From Streptomyces aidingensis (lineage in GTDB: Bacteria; Actinomycetota; Actinomycetes; Streptomycetales; Streptomycetaceae), in NCBI RefSeq assembly GCF_900112355.1, contig NZ_FOLM01000018.1, positions 1 through 56,326 of the forward strand: 56,326 nucleotides of DNA, in the 5' to 3' direction. Positions 17,564 to 27,000 of this stretch are shown one piece after another. Position 1 is the stretch's first letter; every line of letters begins with the position of its first letter. A model generated the notes under the pieces. The model had not been told where the DNA came from. It did no database searches and was given only the letters and a program-made list of their open reading frames with translations. The translations under genes were made by a program, and so were the position numbers.

Positions 17564-18190
17564 ATGAATTCCGCCCGCACATGCTTCCGTTCCGTCCGCC
17601 CGCGCTTCCGGCACGCGGTGCGCACCGCCGCCGTGGCCGCCGCCGGGGTCCTGCTGGCCGCCTGCGGCTCCGGCTCCGGCTCCGGTGGCGGACACAACGA
17701 CGCCGATGTGCACTTCGCCCAGGACATGATTCCGCACCACCGGCAGACGATGGTGATGTCCGAGATAGCCGTGGGCAACGCCTCGTCCCCCGCCAAGGCC
17801 TCCGCCGAGGAGGTCAGGGCCCTCGCAGAGGAACTGCTCCAGGCGCAGCAGCCGGAGATCGACACGATGACCGGCTGGCTGGAGAGCTGGGAGGAAGAGG
17901 TGCCCCCGGGGATGAGCGGTGTGGACCAGGGCCACCACGGCGGGGTGGCACCGGCACCCGGCATGATGAGCCAGGAACGCATGGAGGAGCTGGTGGCCGC
18001 CACCGGGGACAGTTTCGACACCCGCTTTCTGACGATGATGACCGAGCACCACGAGGGCGCCCTGGAGATCGCCCGGGCCGAGCGGGACCAGGGCGATTAC
18101 GGCCCGGCCAGGGAACTGGCCCAGGACATCATCGACTCCCGCACCGACGAGCTGACCCGCATGCGGGAACTGCTCGAAGACCTCTCCTGA
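17564..18190 (+). CDS. DUF305 lipoprotein
   Basis: 208 aa. The signal peptide has a lipobox (LLAAC), then a Gly/Ser linker. The body is a DUF305 four-helix protein with its duplicated signature: FAQDMIPHHRQTMVMS near residue 50 and FLTMMTEHHEGALEIA near 150. DUF305 proteins share a ferritin-like helical layout and are often found with copper-handling genes. The HH pairs and Met-rich helices suggest metal binding, but no function is proven. The ATG is preceded by AGGAG. A strong terminator follows. Confidence 0.9.
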   Translation: MNSARTCFRSVRPRFRHAVRTAAVAAAGVLLAACGSGSGSGGGHNDADVHFAQDMIPHHRQTMVMSEIAVGNASSPAKASAEEVRALAEELLQAQQPEIDTMTGWLESWEEEVPPGMSGVDQGHHGGVAPAPGMMSQERMEELVAATGDSFDTRFLTMMTEHHEGALEIARAERDQGDYGPARELAQDIIDSRTDELTRMRELLEDLS

Positions 18191-18222
18191 CCGGCGGTCG
18201 CCCCCGGCGGTGCCTGCAAGGC

Positions 18223-18260
18223 CCCTCCCGGACGCCCGGCTGTCCGGGCGTCCGGGAGGG
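18223..18260. terminator. Bidirectional hairpin between DUF305 and TetR genes
   Basis: A perfect 17-bp stem (18223-18239 with 18244-18260) and a 4-nt loop between convergent genes. The rest of the 18191-18391 gap shows only weaker GC-rich symmetry. Confidence 0.8.
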
Positions 18261-18391
18261 AGCGGCATCCGCCCGGGCCGCCGGGGTCGGGCCTGCCCCG
18301 GCGCCCCCGGTACGGATGGCGCCCGGACCCGGCGACGTCCCGTACGGTCGGCCCGCGGGGGTGGCTCCCCCGCTCCGGGGCCGGCCCGGGG

Positions 18392-19024
18392 TCAGCGCCC
18401 GGCCTCGCCCAGCGCACGGGCGAGATGACGCAGACCGGCACGCATGCGCCGCGCGCCGAGCCCGGGCAGCAGCGCGGTGACATGCTCGGCCGCCATGGCC
18501 GCCAGCAGGGCATGCGCGGAACACTCGGGATCGGGGGCCCTGTCGCCGAGCAGGATCGTCACATGCCGGTGCCAGAAGCGGTATGCGCCGATGCGGTACC
18601 GGGCACCCGCCGCCGCCGTCTCCGAGGTGCGGACCAGGGCCAGGTGCTCCAGCAGATAGTCGAAGTAGGCGTCGATGAACGCCGCGAGGCGTTCCCCGGG
18701 CGCCGCACCCGGGCCCAGCGGCGGCGGGCCGTGCAGGATCGCCTCCTGCAACTCCCGTTCCCGGGCGTCCAGCAGGGCCGCGGCCAGCCCCGCCTTGTCC
18801 CCGAAGCGCCGGAACAGGGTCCCCTTGCCGACTCCGGCGGCGGCGGCCACTTCGTCCATGGAGACGGCCTCCGCACCCCGTTCGGCGAACAGCCGGGCGG
18901 CAGCCTCCAGCACCGCCGCCCGGTTGCGCGCGGCGTCCGCCCGCTCCCTGGGGGGCGGGGTGCGCAGGAGCTCCAGCGGCATTGCAGAACCGGACTGCGG
19001 TCCGCTAAGGTCGTCGTCAGTCAT
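18392..19024 (-). CDS. TetR-family transcriptional regulator
   Basis: 210 aa. The N-terminal TetR helix-turn-helix is clear (AAARLFAERG, VSMDEVAAAAGVGKGTLFRRFGDKAGL), followed by an all-helical ligand-binding domain. No ribosome-binding site precedes ATG 19024. However, a CAGACA-17-TATAGT promoter on this strand places the predicted transcription start at about 19024, so the message is probably leaderless. An internal ATG at 18982 is the alternative. The gene diverges from the rhodanese gene, and the perfect palindrome between them overlaps the -10 boxes. It likely represses itself and the rhodanese gene. Confidence 0.88.
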   Translation of the reverse strand: MTDDDLSGPQSGSAMPLELLRTPPPRERADAARNRAAVLEAAARLFAERGAEAVSMDEVAAAAGVGKGTLFRRFGDKAGLAAALLDARERELQEAILHGPPPLGPGAAPGERLAAFIDAYFDYLLEHLALVRTSETAAAGARYRIGAYRFWHRHVTILLGDRAPDPECSAHALLAAMAAEHVTALLPGLGARRMRAGLRHLARALGEAGR

Positions 19025-19041
19025 AACCGGACTATAGTCCG
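18991..19041. promoter_or_regulatory. Paired TetR operators and overlapping divergent promoters
   Basis: CGGACTATAGTCCG (19028-19041) is a perfect 14-bp palindrome with TATAGT on both strands. A second site with identical arms, CGGAC-TGCG-GTCCG, lies at 18991-19004, centres 37 bp apart. The minus-strand promoter (CAGACA, 17 bp, TATAGT) serves the TetR gene; the plus-strand -35 is poor. Confidence 0.7.
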
Positions 19042-19061
19042 ATTCCGAGAGGATGTCTGGC

Positions 19062-19388
19062 ATGCCCGCACTCATCACCCGCGACGAACTCAAGGCCTCC
19101 CTCACGGCCGGCACCGTGACCGTCGTCGACACCCTCGGCGGCGAGTACTACGCCGCCCGGCATCTGCCCGGGGCCGTGGAGCTGACCCCGGGCCAGGTCG
19201 ACGCCCGGGCGGCCACGGTCCTCCCCGACCGCGACGCCGCCATCGTCACCTACTGCTCCAACCCGGCGTGCCCCAACAGCGGGCAGGTCGCCGACCGGCT
19301 CACCGCTCTCGGCTACCGCAACGTCCGCAAGTACCGCGAGGGCATCCAGGACTGGGTGGCGGCCGGGCTGCCCACCGAATCCGCCTGA
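19062..19388 (+). CDS. Rhodanese-like domain protein
   Basis: 108 aa, a single rhodanese domain. The active-site loop contains Cys in TYCSNPACPNS, and the fold motifs VVDTLGGEYYAARHLPGAVEL and YREGIQDWVAAGLP are typical. These proteins transfer sulfane sulfur or sense reactive sulfur and electrophiles. ATG 19062 is preferred because GAGAGG sits 9 bp upstream; ATG 19053 would abut that site. It diverges from the TetR gene and shares its operator, suggesting stress-induced expression. A perfect palindromic terminator begins at its stop codon. Confidence 0.88.
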   Translation: MPALITRDELKASLTAGTVTVVDTLGGEYYAARHLPGAVELTPGQVDARAATVLPDRDAAIVTYCSNPACPNSGQVADRLTALGYRNVRKYREGIQDWVAAGLPTESA

Positions 19389-19413
19389 ACCCGCCGCCCC
19401 GGGGCGGCGGGTT
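19388..19413. terminator. Palindromic terminator between rhodanese and monooxygenase genes
   Basis: AACCCGCCGCCCC is followed immediately by its exact reverse complement, a 26-bp perfect palindrome between convergent genes. Confidence 0.75.
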
Positions 19414-19443
19414 CCCCGCCGCCCCGGCACCGCGGTGGGCGCG

Positions 19444-20922
19444 TTACGCCGTCGGGCCGCCCGCCCGGCCCGGACGACGGGAGAGACCGGCGTAGCGGTG
19501 GGCGACTCCGCCGGGGAGCAGGTACTCGGCCAGCAGGTTTCCGGCCCGGCGGGAGGGCAGGCCCATGTCGTGCAGGAGCTCGTCCGCGCAGTGGATGTCA
19601 TAGGGGCCGAAGTCGTAGCCGCCGGAGCCCGGCATCGCCCGCTCCTGCCAGGCCAGGCGGCCGTCGACGGCCCGGCGCATCTCCTCCTCGCCCGGGGCGG
19701 TGCGCAGCGTCCCCAGGAAGTGGCGGGTCAGCCAGTGGGCGGTGAGTTCCATGCCCATGATGTTGCTGAAGACCTGCCGGAAGCCGACGAATCCCAGGCG
19801 GTCGGCGCCGGGCGGCACGATGCCCCGGTAGAGCCGCAGCCGGCCGGCGGGATCGTGCACCGGCACCCCCGGGTCCAGGAACGGGAAGACCTTGTCGTGC
19901 CCGGTGGCGAAGACGACGACGTCCGCGGCCACTTCCGCGCCGGTGGCCAGCCGCAGCCCCCGGGCCGTCCAGGACTCGACGGCGGCGACCCTGGCCGTGA
20001 TCCGGCCGCGGCGGACGGCCCGGACATAGCCGCGCGGCATCACACCCGCGTGGGCCAGGTGGAAGGGGAGCGGCTGCGCCGGCCGGAGCCGCCGCGGCAG
20101 CCGGTAGAGCCCGGTGGTGAGCAGGATGTCGCGGGCGATGAGCCACCACAGGGCCCGCTTGACCCGCTCGTCGATGCGGTCGACCGGACGGACGCAGGCC
20201 GGATCGTGGTAGCGGGGCAGCAGCGCCTCGCCGAGCCGGGTCATCAGGATCCACTTGTAGCCCACCAGTCCGAGCAGCAGCCGTTCGGGGACCATCCAGT
20301 TCACCTTGCGCTGCACCAGGGTGGCCGAGGCGGCCTCGGCCGCGGCACGGGTGACCAGGTCCAGTGCTGACTTGCCGCCGCCCACGACGACGACGTGCCG
20401 GCCGGTGAAGGTCCCGGCCCGCACCTCGTTGGAGTGCAGCACGGTCCCGCCGAACAGCTCCCGTCCGGGCAGTGCGGGCAGACGGGTGTGGTGATGGGCC
20501 CCGCTGGCGACGGCGACGCAGTCGAAGGCCTCGCCGCGGACCTGCGCCGCCGGGTCCCCGGCGGGCCGGGAGCGGATCAGCCAGCCATGGGCGCCGGGCC
20601 GGCCGGGCCCGTCAGCCGGGCGGACGGAGACCACCTCGGTGCCGGGGCGGAGCCGCTCCAGCACGCCGAAGGTCCTGGCGTAGTCCTCCAGATAGCGCTG
20701 GGTGTCCGCCGCGTCCGCGTAGTGCAGGCGGTTGGGCAGATCCGCGAACTCGAACAGGCGCCTGGACGCCTGGCTCGCCAGCCCGTGGTAGCAGCCCTCT
20801 GCCGACCAGATCCCGCCCACCTGCCGGTACTTGTCGAGGACCGTGACGTCGAAGCCGTTCTCCAGCAGCACCTTGGCGGTGACGATTCCTCCGGGGCCGG
20901 CCCCGATCACACACGCTTTCAT
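19444..20922 (-). CDS. Flavin-containing monooxygenase / NAD(P)-binding oxidoreductase
   Basis: 492 aa. An N-terminal FAD-binding Rossmann motif (VIGAGPGGIVTAKVL) is followed by GGIWSAEG. A second dinucleotide-binding motif for NADPH is at HVVVVGGGKSALDL, and the ATG motif is at VVFATGHDKVFPF. These are the group B flavoprotein monooxygenase features, which oxygenate N, S or carbonyl groups. The first nine residues of an upstream in-frame extension look unrelated, and MKACVIG has a GGGGAG ribosome-binding site, so 20922 is chosen. It stands alone between a terminator and a divergent GNAT gene. Substrate unknown; a link to the biosynthetic cluster 1 kb away is possible but unsupported. Confidence 0.85.
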   Translation of the reverse strand: MKACVIGAGPGGIVTAKVLLENGFDVTVLDKYRQVGGIWSAEGCYHGLASQASRRLFEFADLPNRLHYADAADTQRYLEDYARTFGVLERLRPGTEVVSVRPADGPGRPGAHGWLIRSRPAGDPAAQVRGEAFDCVAVASGAHHHTRLPALPGRELFGGTVLHSNEVRAGTFTGRHVVVVGGGKSALDLVTRAAAEAASATLVQRKVNWMVPERLLLGLVGYKWILMTRLGEALLPRYHDPACVRPVDRIDERVKRALWWLIARDILLTTGLYRLPRRLRPAQPLPFHLAHAGVMPRGYVRAVRRGRITARVAAVESWTARGLRLATGAEVAADVVVFATGHDKVFPFLDPGVPVHDPAGRLRLYRGIVPPGADRLGFVGFRQVFSNIMGMELTAHWLTRHFLGTLRTAPGEEEMRRAVDGRLAWQERAMPGSGGYDFGPYDIHCADELLHDMGLPSRRAGNLLAEYLLPGGVAHRYAGLSRRPGRAGGPTA

Positions 20923-21107
20923 CAACCGCCACTCCCCATGGGCGCTCGGCACGACAGGCCCGCCCATCATCCCGGTCCGGGCCCCGCCCGCCCATGCCCG
21001 GCGCCGGGCGGCTCTCCCCGGAAGGAATCCCCGGCGGCCGTCCCGGCGCGCGAGTGGCCGGGATCACCGGGTCCGGCCGCCGCGTCACCGGCTCAGGCGC
21101 TCGAAAA

Positions 21108-21122
21108 TGGAAACCATTGCCA
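21108..21122. promoter_or_regulatory. Fur/Zur-like 7-1-7 box upstream of the GNAT gene
   Basis: TGGAAACCATTGCCA lies in an AT-rich island within the 308-bp divergent region 20923-21230. It overlaps a perfect AATGG-AAA-CCATT repeat, and the layout resembles actinobacterial Fur-family boxes. The rest of this gap has no gene that I can support. Confidence 0.35.
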
Positions 21123-21230
21123 TATGCTGTCCGTGCGGCCCGCGGACCCGCCCTCCGGGCAAGCACCGCGTGCCGCCGGTGCTACGCCGCATCCCGAATC
21201 CCGACCCCACCCCGACCCCACGGAAAGCGG

Positions 21231-21803
21231 ATGAGCGACTACCCCCTCCCCCGCCGGACCGGCCCCTACCAGGTCCGTCCCGCCACCGCCGAGGACACCG
21301 AGGGCGCCCGCAGCGTCATGCTCGACACCTTCTACCGCGAGTTCGGCTACGGCTATGTGCCGGCCTGGCACGCCGACGTCATCGACCTGCACGGCACCTA
21401 CCTGACCGACCAGCGGCACCTGCTGCTGGTCGCCGCCCACGGCGACCGGCCGGACCAGCAGATCGTGGCCACCGCCTGCCTGCACTCCCGCGGCCCCGCG
21501 CACCCCCCGCACCCGCGCTGGATCGCCGAGCGCTACCCCTCCGGCTCCACCGCCCAGCTGCTGCGCGTCTACGTCCGCCCCGAACACCGCCGCCACGGAC
21601 TGGCCCGGACCATGGTCGCCATGGCCGCCGACTTCGCCGCCACCATCGGCTACGCCTCGCTCTACCTGCACACCAATGCCGACATCCCCGGCGCGCAGCC
21701 CTTCTGGAACAGCGTCGCCAAGGAAATCTTCGACGCCCGCACCACCGGCGAACACGGCCCCGGCTTCGCCACCGTCCACTACGAAATCCCCCTCCCCCAC
21801 TGA
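21231..21803 (+). CDS. GNAT-family N-acetyltransferase
   Basis: 190 aa. The GNAT core is visible: an N-terminal strand (YQVRPATAEDTEGARSVM) and the acetyl-CoA pyrophosphate loop in LLRVYVRPEHRRHGLARTMV (R-x-x-G-x-A). A C-terminal region has LYLHTNADIPGAQPFW, where an Asn and aromatic residues help bind substrate. The start has GGAAAGCGG immediately upstream. It is a single gene. The acyl acceptor cannot be predicted. The Fur/Zur-like box about 110 bp upstream hints at metal-responsive control. Confidence 0.85.
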   Translation: MSDYPLPRRTGPYQVRPATAEDTEGARSVMLDTFYREFGYGYVPAWHADVIDLHGTYLTDQRHLLLVAAHGDRPDQQIVATACLHSRGPAHPPHPRWIAERYPSGSTAQLLRVYVRPEHRRHGLARTMVAMAADFAATIGYASLYLHTNADIPGAQPFWNSVAKEIFDARTTGEHGPGFATVHYEIPLPH

Positions 21804-21860
21804 GCGGCACGGCCCCCGCACATCCGTCCACCGCCATAAACCGCCGGCCTCTCCCGGGTG

Positions 21861-21977
21861 CCACGGACTGCCCGTGGCCGCCGCCGGGCGGGCGGCTGTG
21901 GAACGGACCGGCCCTCGTCCGCGGGGGTGTCCGCCGGCCAGAACGGTCCCGGTACGGATGGATACGGCGAGGGCCGG
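21861..21977. terminator. Possible hairpins between convergent GNAT and oxidase genes
   Basis: CCACGG-ACTGC-CCGTGG (21861-21877) is a small hairpin. A longer-range 10-bp repeat, CCGGCCCTCG / CGAGGGCCGG, pairs 21908-21917 with 21968-21977. Together they could end transcription from both sides, including the biosynthetic operon. Confidence 0.4.
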
Positions 21978-21985
21978 CGGCCGGG

Positions 21986-23182
21986 TCATGCCCCGCGGGG
22001 CGGCGGGGGCGGTGCCGGGGGGCCGGGCGGGGCGAGGAGGGCCGGGGTGATGTCGGCGACGGAGCGGCAGCCGGTGAGCGCCAGCGCCAGGTCGAGTTCC
22101 GCGAGCAGGCAGCGCAGCACATGGGCCACACCGCGCCGGCCGCCGAGTGCCAGCCCGTACAGGCAGGGCCTGCCGTACAGCACCGCGTCGGCGCCCAGGG
22201 CCAGCGCCTTGAGGACATCGCTGCCGGTCCGGACCCCGGAGTCGAGCAGCACCGGGATGTCGTCGCCGACCGCGGCCCGGACGGCGGGCAGGGCGTCCAG
22301 CGCCGCCACGGTGCCGTCGAGCTGGCGCCCGCCGTGGTTGGAGACGATCAGCCCGTCGGCCACGCCGAGTTCGAGCGCCCGGCGGGCGTCGTCCGGGTGC
22401 AGGATGCCCTTCAGCAGGACGGGCAGCGAGGTCACCTTCCGCAGCCAGGGCAGATCGTCCCAGTCCAGGGTGGGGTTGGCGAACACCCGGGTCCAGTGCG
22501 CGATGACCGCGCGCTGGTCCGGGTCCTCGGGCAGCGCGGCCATGAACACCGGGTCGGAGGTGAAGTTGGCGATTCCGGCGCCGTGCAGGAACGGCAGATA
22601 GCCGTGGTCCAGATCGGTGGGCCGGTATCCGAACGTCGGCGCGTCCACCGTCAGGACCAGGGCCGAGTAGCCGCTCCGCTCCGCGCGGCGCACCAGGGAG
22701 GCGGCCAGTTCCCGGTCGGAGGGCCAGTAGAGCTGGAACCAGCGCGGCTGCCCGCCGGCCACCCCGGCCACCTCCTCCATCGAGTGCGAGGCGGCCGTGG
22801 AGAGGATGAACGGGACCCCGGTGTCCGCCGCCGCCCCGGCCCAGGCCAGTTCACCCTCGTGGTGCAGTACGCACTGGGCCGCCGCGGGCGCCATCAGAAC
22901 CGGCGCGGTCAGGCGCCGGCCCAGCAGGGAGACGGTCAGGTCGCGGTGGGCGGCGCCGCGCAGCATCCGCGGCACCAGCCGCTGCCGCTCGAACGCCTGC
23001 CGGTTGAGGCGGCTGGTCACTCCGGTTCCGGCGTCGCCGGTCACATAGGCGAACGCGGTCGGCGTCATGATGGTGCGGGCCCGCTCCTCCAGGGCGGTCA
23101 GATCGGTGGTCAGCCGTGGTGCGGGGCCGCCGGTGCCGGCGAGATAGATCTCGCGCACCAGGTCGGCGGACGTGGCCTGCAT
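21986..23182 (-). CDS. FMN-dependent alpha-hydroxyacid oxidase/dehydrogenase (HmO / lactate oxidase family)
   Basis: 398 aa TIM barrel of the glycolate oxidase family. Catalytic His283 and Arg286 lie in SNHGGRQLDG. The FMN phosphate region is LLDSGVRTGSDVLKALALGADAVLYGRP, and an early APVLMAPAAAQ strand is present. The reaction is oxidation of a 2-hydroxy acid to a 2-keto acid, usually with O2 giving H2O2. It starts 52 bp after the type II thioesterase stop, same strand, with a GGAG ribosome-binding site, so it is probably the last gene of the biosynthetic operon. Its relatives include 4-hydroxymandelate oxidase of the hydroxyphenylglycine route, which also works with an aminotransferase. The Pro-rich tail looks disordered. 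Confidence 0.88.
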   Translation of the reverse strand: MQATSADLVREIYLAGTGGPAPRLTTDLTALEERARTIMTPTAFAYVTGDAGTGVTSRLNRQAFERQRLVPRMLRGAAHRDLTVSLLGRRLTAPVLMAPAAAQCVLHHEGELAWAGAAADTGVPFILSTAASHSMEEVAGVAGGQPRWFQLYWPSDRELAASLVRRAERSGYSALVLTVDAPTFGYRPTDLDHGYLPFLHGAGIANFTSDPVFMAALPEDPDQRAVIAHWTRVFANPTLDWDDLPWLRKVTSLPVLLKGILHPDDARRALELGVADGLIVSNHGGRQLDGTVAALDALPAVRAAVGDDIPVLLDSGVRTGSDVLKALALGADAVLYGRPCLYGLALGGRRGVAHVLRCLLAELDLALALTGCRSVADITPALLAPPGPPAPPPPPRGA

Positions 23183-23234
23183 CGGGTCTCCATTCTTCTC
23201 CGTGGGTCGCGGTGCGCCCGGTGCCGGCGCGGGG

Positions 23235-24011
23235 TCAGCCGGCCGGGCGGGCGGGGGCGGCGGGGGCGGGGGCGGTGCGGAGCAGGCGGGTGAGCAGCCG
23301 GGCGGCCCCGGGGTCGCGGCCGGTGAGGGCGAAGTGGCCGCCGGACAGCACCGCGGTGCCGAAGCCGCCGGCCGCGTACCGGGCCCAGCCCCGCGTCTGG
23401 GCCATGGTGTTCTTGGGGTCGGCGTCGGCGTGCAGGGCGGTGACCGGGGTTGTCACCCGTGCGCCGGGCGGGCATCGGTAGCGCCGCAGGGCCCGGTGGT
23501 CGGCCCGCAGCAGGCGGAGGATCTCCCGCACCACATCGGCCTCGGCCAGCAGCGGTTCGGGCACTCCGCCCAGCCGCCGCAGCTCCGCGACGATCCGCTC
23601 GTCGTCCACCGTGTCGAGGTCGCGTTCCTGCCAGTCGTCCCCCGGGGGCCGGGCGGCCGAGACCAGCAGGCCGGCCACCGGGCCGCGCCGTTCCAGCAGC
23701 CGGGTGGTCTCGAAGGCGACCAGGGCCCCCATGCTGTGCCCGAGCAGGAACAGCGGCCCGCCGGTGTACGGCGCCAGGAAGTGCGCCGCCTCGGCGGCCA
23801 GCTCCGGGATGCCGGCGGCGCAGGGCTCCGGCCTGCGCTCCTGGCGGCCGGGGTACTGGAGGGCGAGCACCTCGATGTCGTCGGGCAGCGCGGCGGCCAG
23901 CGCCGCGAACGCCCCGGCGGTGCCGCCCGCGTGCGGGAAGCAGGCCAGCCGGGCCGCGGGGGCGGTCCGGGGGCGCGGCACCCGGACGGGGCTGTGTTCG
24001 GTGCGGGTCAT
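23235..24011 (-). CDS. Type II thioesterase (PKS-associated)
   Basis: 258 aa alpha/beta-hydrolase. It opens with the type II signature LACFPHAGGTAGAF. The nucleophile Ser is in GHSMGA, and the late Asp/His region ends in SGGHFAL. Such enzymes clear aberrant acyl groups from carrier proteins, and some release short chains as free acids. The ATG overlaps the PKS stop by 4 bp (ATGA), tying it to that PKS, which itself has no releasing domain. Product release by this enzyme is therefore a reasonable inference. A second type II thioesterase is encoded further upstream in the same operon. Confidence 0.93.
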   Translation of the reverse strand: MTRTEHSPVRVPRPRTAPAARLACFPHAGGTAGAFAALAAALPDDIEVLALQYPGRQERRPEPCAAGIPELAAEAAHFLAPYTGGPLFLLGHSMGALVAFETTRLLERRGPVAGLLVSAARPPGDDWQERDLDTVDDERIVAELRRLGGVPEPLLAEADVVREILRLLRADHRALRRYRCPPGARVTTPVTALHADADPKNTMAQTRGWARYAAGGFGTAVLSGGHFALTGRDPGAARLLTRLLRTAPAPAAPARPAG

Positions 24012-27000
24012 GAGGCTCCGTCCTGGGTGGTGGCGGTGGCGGTGGCGGTGGTGGTGGCGGTCATGGCGCCGGGGGACCGGTCGCCGAGGTGGTCGGCCAG
24101 GTCGGCGGGGGTCGGCCAGTCGTAGATGAAGGTGGCGGGCAGCCGGGTGCCGGTCGCCGCGGCGATGCGGTTGCGCAGTTCCACCGCGGCCAGCGAGTCC
24201 AGGCCGATCCGGTCGAAGGGAACCTGCGGATCGACGGCCGCGGGCGAGGCGTGCCCCAGCACCACCGCGGTCTCCAGCCGGACGGTGTCCAGCAGGGTCC
24301 GGCGGCCGGGCCCGTCGTCGGGGGCGGCGGCCGGGCGGCCGGAACCGGGGGCCGGACGCCGCACCAGGTCCCGGAGCGGCGGCGGGACCGCGGCGGCGTC
24401 GGTCAGGCCGTCCAGTGCCCAGTCGGCGGCGACGGCCGCGGGGGCGTTGCGGCGCACCGCGGCGTCCAGCAGGTCCAGGCCCTGCTTGTCGGACAGCGGC
24501 AGCACGCCCATCCGGGCGATGCGGGCGGTGTCGGCCGGGGTCAGTCCGGAGCCCATGCCGTCGGCGCCCTGCCACAGCCCCCAGACGACCGAGATCCCCG
24601 GCTGCCCCTGGGCGCGCCGGAGCTCCATGAGGGCGTCCAGCACGGCGTTGCCCGCGGCATAGCCGGCCTGTCCGGCGGAGCCGAGGGTCCCGGCCACCGA
24701 GGAGAAGGCGACGAACGCGGACAGGCCCAGGTCCCGGGTGGCGGTATGCAGGTGGAGGGCCGCGTCCGCCTTGGGCCGCAGGGTGCGTTCCAGCTTCTCC
24801 GGGGTGAGAGAGGCCAGCACGCCGTCGTCCAGCACGCCGGCCGCGTGCACCACTTGGCCGATCCGGACGCCGTCGCGGGCCAGTTGGCCGAGGGCGGCGT
24901 CCAGGGCCGCCGGATCGGCGGCGTCGCAGGCGATGCTGCGGACCTCGGCGCCGAGTTCGGCCAGGTACTCGGCGGCGCGGGCGGCCGGACCGTCCGGCTC
25001 CGGGAGCCGGCGGCCCATCAGCACCACCTGCCGCATCCCGTGCCCGGTGACCAGGTGCCGGGCGACCAGCCGGCCGAGCCGCCCGTGGCCGCCGGTGACG
25101 AGGACCGCCCGGCCGGTGTCCCAGGCGGTGTCCCCGGCCGGGAGGGTGAGCACGATCTTGCCGGTGTGCCGGGCCTCGCCGAGGTGGCGGAAGGCCCGCG
25201 GGGCGTGCCGGATGTCCCAGGTGGACACCCGCGGCGGCCGGAGCTCGCCCCGGGCGAAGAGGGTGAGCAGGGCGGACAGCATCTGCTGGATCCGGTCCGG
25301 CCCGGGGTCGCGGACGTCGTAGGCGCGGTAGGTCACGCCGGGGTGGGCGGCGGCCACCGCCGCGGGGTCGCGCCGCTCGGTCTTGCCCATCTCCAGGAAC
25401 CGGCCGCCGCGCGGCAGCATCCGCAGCGAGGCGTCGATGTACTCCCCGGCCAGGGAGTTGAGCACCACATCGACCCCACGGCCGCCGGTGCCCGACAGGA
25501 AGCGCTGCTCGAAGCCGAGGGACCGGGAGGAGGCGATGCGCTCCTCGGGCAGGCCCGCGGCGCGCAGCACGTCCCACTTGGCGGGGCTCGCCGTGGCATA
25601 CACCTCGGCGCCCAGGTGGCGGGCGAGTTGCAGGGCGGCGGTGCCGACGCCGCCGGTCGCCGCGTGCACCAGCACGGACTCGCCGGGGCCCAGGCCCGCC
25701 AGGTCGACCAGCCCGTGATAGGCGGTCAGATAGGCCACCGGGACCGCGGCGGCCTGTTCGAAGGACCATTCGGGCGGGATGCGGCACAGCAGCCGGTGAT
25801 CGGTCAGGGAGACGGGTCCGATGCCGGTGAACAGGCCCATCACCCGGTCGCCGGGACGCAGCCCGGTGACGCCGGGTCCGGTCTCCAGGACCACGCCCGC
25901 GCCCTCGCCGCCCTGGCCCGGGCCGGTGGCGTCGGCGTCGGCCGACGGCGGGATCACCCCGAGGGCCAGCAGCACGTCGCGGAAGTTGAGGCCGGCGGCG
26001 TGCAGCCGCACCCGCACCTGGCCCTCCGCGGGCGGGGCGCCCGCTTCGGGCCAGGGCTCCAGGGAGAGCCGGCCGAAGGTCTCCTTGCCCACGAAGTCCA
26101 GCCGCCAGTGGGGTTCTCCGGGGGGCGGGGTCAGCGCGCCGGGGTCCTCGGCGGTCAGCGTGGGCCGGTGGGCGGTGCCGGACCGCAGGGCGAGCTGCGG
26201 CTCGCCGGAGGCGAGCGCCGCGGCCAGGGCGCGCCGGGACGCGGGGTCGCCGTCCTCGTCCAGCAGGGCGAAGCGGCCGGGGTGCTCCGCCTGGGCGGCG
26301 CGCAGCAGGCCCCAGGCGGCGCGCTGGGCGAGGCCGGAGGGCTGCTGGTCGCCGGCCACGGCCACGGCGCCGCGGGTGAGCACCGTCAGCCGGGTGCCGG
26401 CGAGGCGGTCGTCACCGGCGAGGAGCCGGGCGACGGGCAGCACCCCGGCGAGCACCTCGCGCACCGCCCGCGGGCCGGGCGCGGGCGAGGGCGCGGGGCA
26501 GGCCAGCAGGACGCCCTCGGGGGCCGGGGTGTCCGCCGAGGGGTCCGCCGGGGTGTCTGCCGGGGTGCCGGTCAGCGCGCGGGTCAGGCCGGCCGGGTCG
26601 TGGTGGACCGCCACGTTCAGGCCCGCGTCCCGGAGGGTCTGCGCGAGTCCGTCGCCGGGCGGCGCGAGCAGCAGCCAGCGGCCGGACGGGGCGGTCCCCG
26701 GCAGGCCGTCCAGCGGGGTCCAGGACGGGATCAGCAGCCCGTCGTCGGTGCCGGGGTGCTCCGTGCCGGGGTGCTCGGTGCCGGGGTGCTCGGTGCCGGC
26801 GGTGGCGGAAGCGGCGGCCGGGGCGGGGTCCGGGCGGCCGGCCAGGTCGCCGGGCATCGGGCGCAGCGCCAGGGAGCCGACCGAGGCCACCGGGGTGCCG
26901 GCGGCGTCGGCCACGTCGACGGAGACCGCGTGCCGCCCGGCCGGGGCGAGGCGGACCCGCGCCCGGCTGCCCGGGGAGCCGGTGCAGCGGACCGCGGACC

